The notes under the pieces were generated by a model. It was not told where the DNA came from. It searched no databases and was given only the letters and a program-made list of their open reading frames with translations. Shown here in pieces: positions 10,805 through 22,300 of a stretch of DNA of 64,000 nucleotides. This DNA is from Loripinus fragilis. Taxonomy: Eukaryota > Mollusca > Bivalvia > Lucinida > Lucinidae. The translations under genes were made by a program, and so were the position numbers. The stretch lies in assembly GCA_964019695.1 (NCBI GenBank), contig OZ026530.1, positions 39,120,944-39,184,943 on the forward strand, read 5' to 3'. The stretch's first letter is position 1. Each line of letters starts with the position of its first letter.

Positions 10805-11041
10805 CAGTGGAGGCCCTTTATAATGCTATATTTGAGGTCTATACGAATGGACCGTGGTATAAGCGAATTGTGATATAAAGGGGATAAATTTACAAAGAAA
10901 TTATAGAAAAATAACCATAAAATGGTAATTTCCTATAATTCCATTGTAAAATTCCATGACAAAAAATTTGGAAGCCACAACATGACCATGAAAGTCCAAT
11001 TTTGTGTTATAATGGGGTGTGTTACAACGGGACTGCACTGT
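10805..11041. mobile_element. Pogo/Tc1-like TIR MITE
   Basis: The ends are CAGTGGAGGCCCTTTATAAT and, inverted at the right, CAGTGCAGTCCCGTTGTAAC, with TA at the flanks. This TIR style (CAGT..AGTCCCG.TATAAC) is typical of pogo/Tigger-like elements. 237 bp, no ORF. Confidence 0.7.
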
Positions 11042-11332
11042 ATTTCTAAGAAGGTATGCCTAACAGGCTGAACAGACAAGTAGACAGCAATATGCCCTGT
11101 CAAGTTTTTCAGAGCTGGGGGCGTGGAGTTGTGGAAATGTTGAGCTTCTGAGATCATTATCCCTTGTGATCATTGGATGTCCGTCATCAACAGTTGCTTC
11201 AAAGGACATCTCCTCCTAAACTACTGGCTGGATTTTTACCAAACTTGACAGGAATGATCCTGATATGGCCCTCTTTAATAATTGTTCAAATGGTTTTGGT
11301 CTGTTGCATATCTAGGTCACACAGGCTAAAAA

Positions 11333-11945
11333 TAGATTTTCAAGGTGAAAACTTTAAAAATCTTCTTGTCTGAAACCAGAAGGCCTAGAGTCTTGACATC
11401 ACCTAGTGGATCCCGGTCACGTTTTTCATAAGCTTATATAGGGAAAACATGAAAAAAATCTTCTTGTCTGAAACCACAAGGCCTAGAGGCTTGATATTGG
11501 GTATGTAGCATCACCTAGTGGACATCTACTAAGTTTGTTAAAATTATGTCCCTGGGGCCAAAAATGTCCCGCCCCGGGGGTCATGTTTCACATAGGCTTA
11601 TAAAGGGAAAACATGAAATCTTCTTGTCTGAAACCAAAAGGCATAGAGCCTTAATATTTGGTGTAGCATCACCTTATGGACCTCTACCAAGTTTGTTAAA
11701 ATGCCTCTGGGGCCAAAAATGACCCCTCCCAGTGGGTCATGTTTTACATAGGCTTATATACTATAGAGAAAATGTGAAAAAAATCTTCTTGTCTGAAGCC
11801 CAGAGGCCTAGAGCCTTGATATTTGGTATGTAGCATAACCTAGTAGACCTCTACCAAGTTTGTACAAATTATGCCCCTGGGACCAAACTGTGCCCGCCGA
11901 AGGGGTCACATAGGCTTAAATAAAATCAACTTTTTTAGAATGTGG
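11333..11945 (+). repeat. Tandem repeat, about 4 units of ~140-170 bp
   Basis: Repeated landmarks: ATCTTCTTGTCTGAAACC (about 11351, 11458, 11607, 11783), then GGCCTAGAG, then GACCTCTACCAAGTTTGT. Units differ in length and are moderately diverged. Non-coding. Confidence 0.8.
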
Positions 11946-12640
11946 TCATGTTGCATATCAAGTTAAAGGGAATGAAGCATACAATAACGTAAGCAAATAG
12001 TTTGGTCTTACACTTACCCTTAAAAGGTTAATTTGTTTTCTTTTCTGAAAGTAGTTATGTTGCATATCAAATTGCTTACAATAAAATTTATAGTAAAAAT
12101 AGATTTTTCAAAATTAGTTGGAATGAAGCATAGAACACCATGCAAGCAAATGTTCAGCCCTTTTACACACCCTCGACCCCTGTGAATGGGGTCAAAAGGT
12201 CGAAACATTTTTGTTTCTGAAAAAAGGTTATGTTGCATATCACATTATGCAATTAAAATGTTTGACCTTATGCACACCCCTGATCTTTTGGGTTGGGTAA
12301 AAAGGTTTAGACATTGAAATTGTGCAGATACGTATAATTTGATTGAAATTAGTGACTTGATAGGCTTTGGTTATGAACTGAGTGATCCTAAGATGGACTT
12401 AAGTGTGTTGGAGAATGGGATTTATATTTTGTGGTAAACATCCTCTTCCCCTGACAAGGATTCAGGTGAGCTATCCAGTGCCCACTGTAGAACCTGATCA
12501 TCTGGCTTCTTACAAAGCCAGCTGATCAGTATCCACAGTTTTTCACTCTGGATTGACAGTACATGGTTTTAACTGGAATGCTGCAGGTTAACAGGATAAA
12601 AATTGGAGTGAAGTATATCAAATATTCAGCATGACAACAG
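11946..12640. repeat. Diverged dispersed repeat, related to 17.64-18.32 kb
   Basis: Recurrent phrases (GGTCATGTTGCATATCAA, GAATGAAGCAT, GGGGTCAAAAGGTC) are also found at 17890-18260. A small inverted pair near 12495-12535 surrounds an AGCCAGCTGATCAG motif. No gene. Confidence 0.5.
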
Positions 12641-12788
12641 TGGCATATCCTGAGGGGGTTCAGGGGGCTCCCTCAAACCCCCTCCCCATCCCCAGTTTTT
12701 AAATATCCTATGAAAATGAAATAATTTGGCCTCAGTGAGATCCAAGTATTTCATTTTCATGGGATATTTAAGAATAATGAGATAAAAT

Positions 12789-13718
12789 CAGGGCTATTCC
12801 AGAAAAAAATACCTGGAGAGGGAAGAAGGCAAACGATATATTTTTCTATGGGTGGTTGGTGCGGACATTTTTCAAATTATATGGGTCATAGGTGTTTGAA
12901 AAAATTTGATTACATGGGTGGGGGTTTTTTATCAGAAAATCGTTTACTGACGTTTGATAGGTATATCAAATGTAATGTTCCTGTATCAATCAAAATATTG
13001 AATCCCAATCTGCCTGTTTTTCTGTTGTGTGTAATCTTCCAATCTATGCATAAATTAATTTATTTTGTGTGAAAATAAAACAAAAAGTTGTTTTCCATGT
13101 TTATAAAGCTGTTATTGCATGTCAAATGTGATTGCAGTATGCAATCGGTAAAGCAACATGATAACCTAGGAAAGTTTCATAATGCAGCAGCATCTGTATC
13201 TAGCGGTGTAGGATTGGGTAAACATTGGCTGTTCCAGTTATTTCCCTTTTATTAACAGCTGAGTGGGACCAATAAGGGTGCTGTCAGACAGAAAATTACA
13301 AACAAATAAAGTTAATCAAGTTGATCTAAAACCATTCGCTTCAAAACTAAAAAGCATGAAGCTTTTCATTCATTGACAGTGGCTGTTTTCTGTTCAGGCA
13401 GTTATTGGAAATGTCATACATTAATTGGTGTAGACAACACAGTATAGGAAAATGAGCATGCCTTGCACTTTCCTCTCTTTTTACGGAAGCTTATTAAAAT
13501 AATTCACATGGGTAAATGTTAAGACTTGCTTACTCTATATCGATTATCGAACATTTTGTATCGATACACATATCTTGTTTAATTCTATGGGTAGTTGGTA
13601 TATGAACCTTTCTGATTGCATGGGTGGTCGGTGTCTGTGGAAATTTAACTCCATGGGTGGTCGGGTAAAAATAAAAGTGCCTTCTTCCCCCTCCAGGTAT
13701 TTTTTTCTGGAATAGCCC
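12789..13718. mobile_element. Non-autonomous TIR element (~930 bp)
   Basis: Inverted ends of about 35-40 bp: GGGCTATTCCAGAAAAAAAT then ACCTGGAGAGGGAAGAAGGC at the left; the complement at 13679-13718. It lies inside a longer C/G-run-rich repeat (about 12645-13793). Small ORFs inside are not transposase-like. Confidence 0.75.
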
Positions 13719-13984
13719 TCAGCAAAGCGAAGCCCCCACACCTTTATACATATGAACCCCCCTTTCCAGAAATCCTGGATCTGCCCCAGGACAAGAGCAT
13801 TTTTTCAGCATTAGGACAGGTGTTCATAATCTTGAGGAATTCTAGATTTTAATAATTTTGTTATAGAAGGAATAAACCACGCTCTCATTGGTTGAAGTAC
13901 AGGGCTCAAGGTAGAAAGAGTCTCCCTATTCTAGGTGACATTTCTTTATTTTCAATTGAGTAAGAAATTTAAATGTAAAGTTTA

Positions 13985-14290
13985 TAAAGGAGTATTTAAA
14001 ATTAAGACCACCGGGCCTTGTAATGCAACCGGTAGTGAGTCTGATTGCTAGTCCAGGGGTCGTGAGTTCGATCCCAGCCCGATCCATACTTTCCTGGAGT
14101 TTTATCACAAAATATTTTCTACGGTAGCTGATTCAAGAATGGCTGTTGTCAGTTACAAGCGCAGTATTACAATGAGGACTGGGTAACTGCTTATTCTAAG
14201 CTTGCCCAGGAAAATAGTGCGGTTTGGTTATCTGACCATCTCGACATGACCATATTGCTGTTGACTGGGCCAGGGATGTTAAACCAGAAC
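13985..14290 (+). mobile_element. tRNA-derived SINE (second family)
   Basis: Has an A-box-like CAACCGGTAGTGAGT region and a B box GAGTTCGATCC (GTTCGATCC at about 14065-14073), followed by a non-tRNA body. The 3' border is uncertain. Confidence 0.6.
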
Positions 14291-14443
14291 AAACCAAAAT
14301 TAAGACTACAACTTATTAAGAGAGGCTTTAACTTCTCCCAATCTGAGCGCTCTAGCTTCACCTCTGGGATTGTAGCTGATGCTCTACTACACTTTAGCAG
14401 TAGTTTTGGAAGGGATGTTTCTAATCTTATAGCTGAAAAAAAA

Positions 14444-15510
14444 CATGATAATTTGTTGAAGTTATTTATATATTTTTGATTATAGCCATTTGATTGGCTG
14501 CACGACAGGCTGTAATAGTTAACCCGTAATGCGCCAATCGCAAAAAAAAAGTCATCTGCTTTTCTCGTCTGCTGAAATGATTAAGAAGCCTCTATGGCAA
14601 CTAGTGTGGACCAAGATCAGACTGCTCCTATAGGAGCAGTCTGTTCTGGGTCCACACTGTTTGCTTCTATACTTAATTCGTCAGTAATGTTAGGCAATTA
14701 TTTGCAGCAGACGACTTCAGCAAATGATATTTTCAGATGCATTTTTTTCTTGGCGTTTTAAGGGCTAAGATTTTCCCTTGCAAAACAGCCCCCCCAAAAA
14801 ATACATGATAATTTGTTGAAGTTATTTATATATTTTTGATCATAGCCATTTGATTGGCTGCACGACAGGCTGTAATAGTTAACCCGTAATGCGCCAATCG
14901 CAAAAAAAAGTCATCTGCTTTTCTCGTCTGCTGAAATGATTAAGAAGCCTCTATGGCAAATAGTGTGGACCAAGATCAGACTGCTCCTATAGGAGCAGTC
15001 TGTTCTGGGTCCACACTGTTTGCTTCTATACTTAATTCGTCAGTAATGTTAGGCAATTATTTGCAGCAGACGACTTCAGCAAATGATATTTTCAGATGCA
15101 TTTTTTTCTTGGCGTTTTAAGGGCTAAGATTTTCCCTTGCAAAACAGCCCCCCCAAAAAATACATGATAATTTGTTGAAGTTATTTATATATTTTTGATC
15201 ATAGCCATTTGATTGGCTGCACGACAGGCTGTAATAGTTAACCCGTAATGCGCCAATCGCAAAAAAAAGTCATCTGCTTTTCTCGTCTGCTGAAATGATT
15301 AAGAAGCCTCTATGGCAAATAGTGTGGACCAAGATCAGACTGCTCCTATAGGAGCAACCTGTTCTGGGTCCACACTGTTTGCTTCTATACTTAATTCGTC
15401 AGTAATGTTAGGCAATTATTTGCAGCAGACGACTTCAGCAAATGATATTTTCAGATGCATTTTTTTCTTGGCGTTTTAAGGGCTAAGATTTTCCCTTGCA
15501 AAACAGCCCC
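14444..15510 (+). repeat. Three tandem copies of a 360-bp unit containing a palindromic MITE
   Basis: Copies start at 14444, 14804 and 15163. They are almost identical, differing mainly in A-run length and single bases. Each contains a family D MITE from GTTAACCCGTAATGCGCCAA to GGCGTTTTAAGGGCTAA, with a central palindrome (GACTGCTCCTATAGGAGCAG). The unit includes flanking DNA, so it arose by segmental tandem duplication rather than three insertions. Confidence 0.92.
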
Positions 15511-15639
15511 AAAAATGTAAAACGGCTTTAGAGTTTTGAGGTTCGTTTGGATGAGAAAAAACAACATTCTGTTTGATTAAATATGACAGATAGATAATTC
15601 TAATGCAGTTGCTTTTGTAACGCGACATCTGATTGGATA

Positions 15640-15920
15640 ATGTCAAAAATTTGCAACAGTATATCTTGCGATATACTGTCGGAAATAGTTTGACGTCATT
15701 AATTACGTCACCTTTTGTTGGATGGCGTATGCCATGGTGCGTCTTTATGCTGCTTGCAGCGCTCCAATTTGAGACCAGATTGTAGAAGCTCATTAGAATG
15801 GGGATAACCATATTCAATATTTTCGCTTGGGGAGGTATATCCTCAGATATACGTTCGGAAATCATGTTATACTAAAACTAAATTTCCAACCGTATATCAG
15901 ACGATATACCTCCCCAAACG
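15640..15920. repeat. Inverted-repeat element with TATATC motifs
   Basis: Two short palindromes, ATATCTTGCGATATACTGTC (about 15660) and GGGGAGGTATATCCTCAGAT pairing with ACGATATACCTCCCC at about 15915. No ORF with similarity. A composite MITE is likely. Confidence 0.55.
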
Positions 15921-16250
15921 AAAATTTTGAATACAGTTGTCCCCTAATTTACTGCCTGCATGAATTTATTTTTTGTTTGTTTATATCTACAAGATCATTC
16001 CAGATGCAATTTTATATTTTCTAAATATATTTATATTTCAATCAATAAAAAATTATTGCTTCGTTGATTACAATTTGTATGTTATTTTCCTTTCCATTCA
16101 GTTAAGTATGCTTCAAAATAATACCTAATATAAGTTTCAATGATCAACTGTATGTAGATAAACTGAAAATGAAACTGATCAGTTATCATATTCTGCCATA
16201 ACTCTTTGCATGCTGGGTAATTGTCCCCTGACAAAGTCGGAGAGGTATAC

Positions 16251-17168
16251 TAGGGTCAGTCAAAAATAACTGAGAGTTGGTAAATATCTTTTTACTTGGT
16301 CGGCAGTTTTAGCTGAAACTTAATACTTATATAGAATGAACCTACGGGCCTCATTACATATAGAAGTTGACGTCTGATCATCTTCAATGTGTTGTTGCTA
16401 GGCAACTGAATACCATCTCTCAGCAATGTGCGTTTGCGCTGACGACACTTCTGACTAAGCAGCCATGAATTTAAAATCATTTTACATCTAAAACAGTATA
16501 ATAACAGACCTTTTATCTCTCCATTTGTATTAAATAACATGTTAGCAATGTTTTGAAGAAATGTAAAAGATAATAAATACAATACATGCAATGTTCGTTG
16601 CCTAGCAACCAAAATCGATGAAGTTTCTATTTTTGACTAAAGCACCAGATTTTAATGCTATGGCAAGCAACCGTTTATTCTTGGGAAAATTCAAGATATG
16701 CATTCAGATGTCAAAACCAATTACTAATTCCAATGAAATTGTCATATGATATGATACTTAATTGATAATGTTGTTCTAAAATGAACCGTAACTGTTGGGT
16801 GGGGTATATTTTGGGGTGAAATTTTCAGAAAATTTTATTAATTTTCCTTTTATTTATGTAGTAAAATTCCAATGACTAAATCTCAGTTGTTGCCTTTCAA
16901 GAAATACATTCACATACTTTATTGCAACAATTGCACAAGTTGATGTAACTTAAATTTTGTATAGTGTTTCCTTGGCAACTCTATATTCTAGCGTGAACGC
17001 ATGACCTTATTTGACATTCTTTGGTTGCTAAGCAACAACAGTCTTTACTTTGCATGGTATCCTGATGCAGGATAGTTCATTGCATGCATGTGTCAAATTT
17101 CACTAGGGTACCTTAGCCTACGTAAGAGATATGAATCAACTCTCAGTTATTTTTGACTGACCCTGGTA
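16251..17168. mobile_element. Mariner-like non-autonomous TIR element (~915 bp)
   Basis: The left end AGGGTCAGTCAAAAATAACT-GAGAGTT is complementary to the right end AACTCTCAGTTATTTTTGAC-TGACCCT at about 17137-17164; TA lies near both borders. No transposase ORF. Confidence 0.75.
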
Positions 17169-17435
17169 GTTTTGGCATTGTCCGTGCATCCTTCCACACT
17201 TATTGTCTGTCCAGAACCATGTCTCAGTACCTGTTGGTCAGATTTGATGCATTCTGTGTATAAATGGTAAGTACCATAGACTCTCGAGATCCTATAAGTT
17301 TCTTCAAAATCGACCCCTTAACACTTATGTTATTGCCTTTGTTTTAGTACAGGCAATTATAATGCAAAACCTATGTAATTATCTTCACAATTTCTCAAAG
17401 CTATTGCATTTAACAACTTTTCACTATAGACCATG

Positions 17436-17628
17436 GGGAGAGCAGTGGCTCAGTGGTAGAGTGCTTGACTCGAAACCGAGAGGCAGTGGGTTCGAGCCTC
17501 ACCTGTGTTGTCCTTGAGCAAGACTCATTTATCCTAGCTTAGTACTGGTTCAACCCAGGAAGACCCGTCCCTGTTTAACTGAAAGATTGTTGATGGGACG
17601 TAAAGAATCGAATCAAAACAAAAATCAA
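17436..17628 (+). mobile_element. tRNA-derived SINE (family S1) with 13-bp TSD
   Basis: The head GGGAGAGCAGTGGCTCAGTG with B box GGGTTCGAGCC is followed by the family body, ending in TTGATGGGACGTAAAGAATC and an A-rich tail. Flanked by the exact 13-bp duplication ACTATAGACCATG at 17423-17435 and 17629-17641. Confidence 0.92.
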
Positions 17629-17639
17629 ACTATAGACCA

Positions 17640-18320
17640 TGATTGTCCAGTGCCTGTAGATAAGCATGGCACTGTCAAAATTTTACCCCACCCCTTTGAC
17701 TCCACCTAAGGTGTCAAAGGTCAAATATTTAAATTTCGCAATAACTAAGGCCGTTGTCAATATTTTTTGCTGAAACTTTGCATGCAGGCAGAGAAACAAT
17801 AGATATGAAACTTGTCAAACAAGATTTGTCTGAATACCTGGGTCCAATCCCCTGGGTTGGACTTGGGGGGTTGGGCAAAGGCCAAAATTGAACTTTTTCG
17901 GAATGTGGTCATGTTACATTGTTGCATATCAAATTAAAGCTGACGACACATGCAGCAACATGGTAGCAAATATTTTGCACACAGACACACCCTCGCCACT
18001 GGGGGATGGGGTCAAAAAGGTCACTTTTTTCTGAAAGTAGTCATTAAAGGGAATTGAGCAGAGCACCATGAAAGCGAATATCTGTCCTTACACGCACCCT
18101 TGATCCCTGGGGTGGGGTCGAAAGGTCAAATATTATTTTCTTTTCTGAAAGTGGTAATGTTGCATATCAAATTAAAGTGAAAGAAGTGTAGACCAACATG
18201 TAAGCTAAAACATTGACTTTACACACACACCTGACCTCTGGGGTTGGGTTGAAAAGTCGGATATTGAAATTGTCCAGATAAGTATATTTTGTTATTAATC
18301 TAAGTACTAAAATATACTTG
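17640..18320. repeat. Diverged dispersed repeat
   Basis: Shares phrases such as TTGCATATCAAATTAAAG and GGGGTCAAAAAGGTCA with 11.95-12.33 kb in about three internal diverged units. Confidence 0.5.
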
Positions 18321-18469
18321 GCAGGCTTTTATGATCTGAATGATATCAAAGGTGAACTAAGGGTCTAGATAAATGGGATTTATGTTTGGTGATAAACATT
18401 TTTCTCTAAAGTAACCCTTCATTGGGGGTATATAAATTCCGATGAACTTGTCTTCTTTTTCATGCTTTT

Positions 18470-18620
18470 TATGTCATCTGCTGACTTATTAAAAGAATTC
18501 TTTCAGTAACACTATCAGTCTCAAAAGGTTTGGATTCAGATCAGGACTGACGTTTTGTCTGTGATGATCTGGGTCCAATCTGATTGTAAAGGTTATCAGC
18601 AGATGATTTAAGTTGCTGCT
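18470..18620. mobile_element. MITE family B copy, degraded
   Basis: AAAAGAATTCTTTCAGTAAC, GGTTTGGATTCAGATCAGGA and GGTTATCAGCAGATGA match the family B order, with several changes. Confidence 0.55.
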
Positions 18621-18754
18621 AGCAAGGAAATAATTCAGTATTGAAAGCCTAAAAATCCTAAATTTCAGAATAATCTTGTAAACTTACACTCATGATTATA
18701 CCTAGGTTTACCATATACCGAGCTACATACAGTTGAATTCCTTGCTCCTAAAGA

Positions 18755-18935
18755 ATAGGAGCGCAGTGGCTCAGTGGTGGAGTGTTAGACTTGGGATCAA
18801 AGGTCATGAGTTTGAGACTCACCGGAGGCACCGTCTTGTGTCCTTGAGCAAGATCGTCTGCTTAGTACTGGTCCAACCCAGGAAGATGTCCAATGACCGT
18901 AAAAATCATGACTGGGACATAAAGCATCAAGACAA
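18755..18935 (+). mobile_element. tRNA-derived SINE, S1-related, diverged
   Basis: GGAGCGCAGTGGCTCAGTGG head, GTCCTTGAGCAAG and CTTAGTACTGGTCCAACCCA body; the 3' end is eroded. Confidence 0.8.
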
Positions 18936-19384
18936 ACAAAACATGCGGTTATCATAATGCCATAATTCAGTATTTTGAGGGCAACTACCCATAGAAAATC
19001 AGCCTCAAAATACTGAATTTTGGAATAATCCTAAACACTTACCCTCATTATTATACCAGTGGTATACTGCACTACCTACAGATGAACCGGTCTATTCCAA
19101 ACACTTTAGGGACCAATCAATACCAGAACAGACTGTTGGCTGGATTATAATTCTTGCGAAATGCATGGGAAATAACTAAACTTTTACGCATCAAAATCAG
19201 TGTCAAGGAGTGTTCAGCTTGTATAGGAAGTCTTGCATTCTTTTTATCCCCCGACCTGACTAGAATCAGTCTGGTATGTGTCCATCCGTAGACAAAAGCT
19301 TGTGCAATCCATAACTTTTATACCCTTTGAGATATTTTAATAATATTTGGAAGACATATATATGGGGTAAAGACAGTGGGTCAC

Positions 19385-22300
19385 ATACAATAATGGTTGC
19401 TCTCCCTTGCATCCTACTTGAGTGACTCTGTTGTTCTAAGGTTGTTGGTTCTCACGTTGTAGGGGGATATTCCACTACTGATTCTGTTGTTCTAAGGTTG
19501 TTGTTACTCCCATTGTAGGGGAAAATTCTACTAGTGTTTCTGTTGTTCTAAGGTTGTTGTTATTCCCATTGAAGGGGGGTACTCCTCTTGAGTGATTCTG
19601 TTGTTCTAAAATTGTTGTTACTCCGATTGTAGGGGTACATTCCACTAGAAATTCTGTTGTTCAATGGTTTTAAGGTTATTGTTACTCCCATTTTAGGGCG
19701 AAATTTCATAAAACTGATTCTGTTGTTCTAAGGTTGTTGTTACTCCCATTGTAGGGGGATATTCCGCTAGAGAGATTCTGTTGTTCTAAGGTTGTTGTTA
19801 CTCCCATTGTAGAGGGACATTCTACAAAAGTGATTCTGTTGTTCTAAGGTTGTTGTTACTCCCATTGTACTGGGACATTCCGCTAGAGTGATTCTGTTGT
19901 TCTAAGGTTGTTACTCCCATTGTAGGGGGATATTACACTAGCGTGATTCTGTTGTTCTAAGGTTGTTGTTACTCCCATTGTAGGGGGATCTTCCACTAGA
20001 GTAATTCTGTTGTTCTAAGGTTTCTCCCATTGGAGGGGACATTCCACTAGAGGGATTTTGTTGTTTTAAGGTTGTTGTTACTCCCATTGTAGGGGATATT
20101 CCACTAGAGTAATTCTGTTGTTCTAAGGTTTCTCCCATTGTAGGGGACATTCCACAAGAGTGATTCTGTTGTTCTAAGGTTGTTGTTACTCCCATTGTAT
20201 GGGAAGATTCTGTTGTTCTCAGGTTGTTGTTACTCCAATTGTAGGGAGACATTCCACTAGAGTGATTCTGTTGTTCCAAGGTTGTTACTCTCATTGTAGG
20301 ACAATATTCCACTAGAATGATTCTGTTGTAAGGTTGTTGTTACTCCCATTGTAGGGGGATATTCCACTAGAATGATTCTGTTGTTCTAAGGTTGTTGTTA
20401 CTATCATTGTATGGGATATTCCACTAGAATGAATCTGTTGTAAGATTGTTGTTACTCCCATTGTATGGGGATATTCCACTAGTGATTATATTGTTCTAAG
20501 GTCGTTGTTACTCCCATTGTAGTGGGATATTCCATTAGAGTGATTATGTTGTTCTAAGGTTGTTGTTACTCTCATTGTATGGGATATTCCACTAGAGTGA
20601 TTCTGTTGTTAGGTTGTTGTTACTCCCATTGTAGGGGGATGTTCCACTAAAGTAATTCTGTTGTTCCAAGGTTGTTGTTACTCCTATTGTAGGGGTATAA
20701 TCCAATAGAGTGATTCTGTTGTTCTAAGATTGTTGTTACTCCCATTGTAAGGGTACATTCAGCTAGGGTTATTCTGTTGTAAGGCTGTTGTTACTCCAAT
20801 TGTATGGGTATATTCCAATAGAGTGGTTCTATTGTAGGGTTGTTGTTACTCCCATTGCAGGGGGATATTCCACCGGAGTGATTCTGTTGTTCCAAGGTTG
20901 TTGTTACTCCAATTGTAGGGGTATATTCAAGTAGAGTGATTCTGTTGTAAGGTTGTTACTCCTATTGTAGGGGTATATTCCAGTAGTGATTCTGTTGTTC
21001 TACAGTTGTTGTTACTCCTATTGTAGGGGTATATTACAGTAGAGTGATTCTGTTGTTCTAAGATTGTTGTTACTCCCATTGTAGGAGGATATTCCACTAG
21101 AGTGATTCTGTTGTAAGGTTGTTCTTACTCCCATTGTAGGGGGATGTTCCACTAGAGTAATTCTGTTGTAAGGTTGTTCTTACTCTCATTGTAGGAGGAT
21201 ATTCCACTAGAGTGATTCTGTTGTAAGGTTGTTCTTACTCCCATTGTAGGGGGATGTTCCACTAGAGTAATTCTGTTGTAAGGTTGTTCTAACTCTCATT
21301 GTAGGGGGATGTTCCACTAGAGTAATTCTGTTGTAAGGTTGTTCTTGCTCTCATTGTAGGAGGATATTCCACTAGAGTGATTCTGTTGTAAGGTTGTTCT
21401 TACTCTCATTGTAGGAGGATATTCCACTAGAGTGATTCTGTTGTAAGGTTGTTCTTACTCTCATTGTAGGAGGATATTCCACTAGAGTGAATCTGTTGTA
21501 AGGTTGTTGTTACTCTCATTGTAGGAGGATATTCCACTAGAGTGATTCTGTTGTAAGGTTGTTCTTACTCTCATTGTAGGAGGATATTCCACTAGAGTGA
21601 ATCTGTTGTAAGGTTGTTGTTACTCTCATTGTAGGGGGATATTCCACTAGAGTTATTCTGTTGTAAGGTTGTTCTTACTCCCATTGTAGGGGGATGTTCC
21701 ACTAGAGTAATTCTGTTGTAAGGTTGTTCTTACTCTCATTGTAGGGGGATGTTCCACTAGAGTAATTCTGTTGTAAGGTTGTTCTTACTCTCATTGTAGG
21801 AGGATATTCCACTAGAGTGAATCTGTTGTAAGGTTGTTGTTACTCTCATTGTAGGGGGATATTCCACTAGAGTGATTCTGTTGTAAGGTTGTTCTTACTC
21901 CCATTGTAGGGGGATGTTCCACTAGAGTAATTCTGTTGTAAGGTTGTTCTTACTCTCATTGTAGGGGGATGTTCCACTAGAGTAATTCTGTTGTAAGGTT
22001 GTTCTTACTCTCATTGTAGGAGGATATTCCACTAGAGTGAATCTGTTGTAGGTTGTTGTTACTCTCATTGTAGGAGGATATTCCACTAGAGTGATTCTGT
22101 TGTAAGGTTGTTCTTACTCTCATTGTAGGAGGATATTCCACTAGAGTGAATCTGTTGTAAGGTTGTTGTTACTCCCATTGTAGGAGGATATTCCACAAGA
22201 GTGATTCTGTTGTAAGGTTGTTCTTACTCTCATTGTATGGGTATATTCCAATAGAGTAATTCTGTTGTGAGGTTGTTCTTACTCTCATTGTATGGGTATA

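Noticed and set aside
17436..17510. Possible functional tRNA gene
   Set aside because: It has A and B boxes but continues into a SINE body and is one of many copies; the fold is imperfect.
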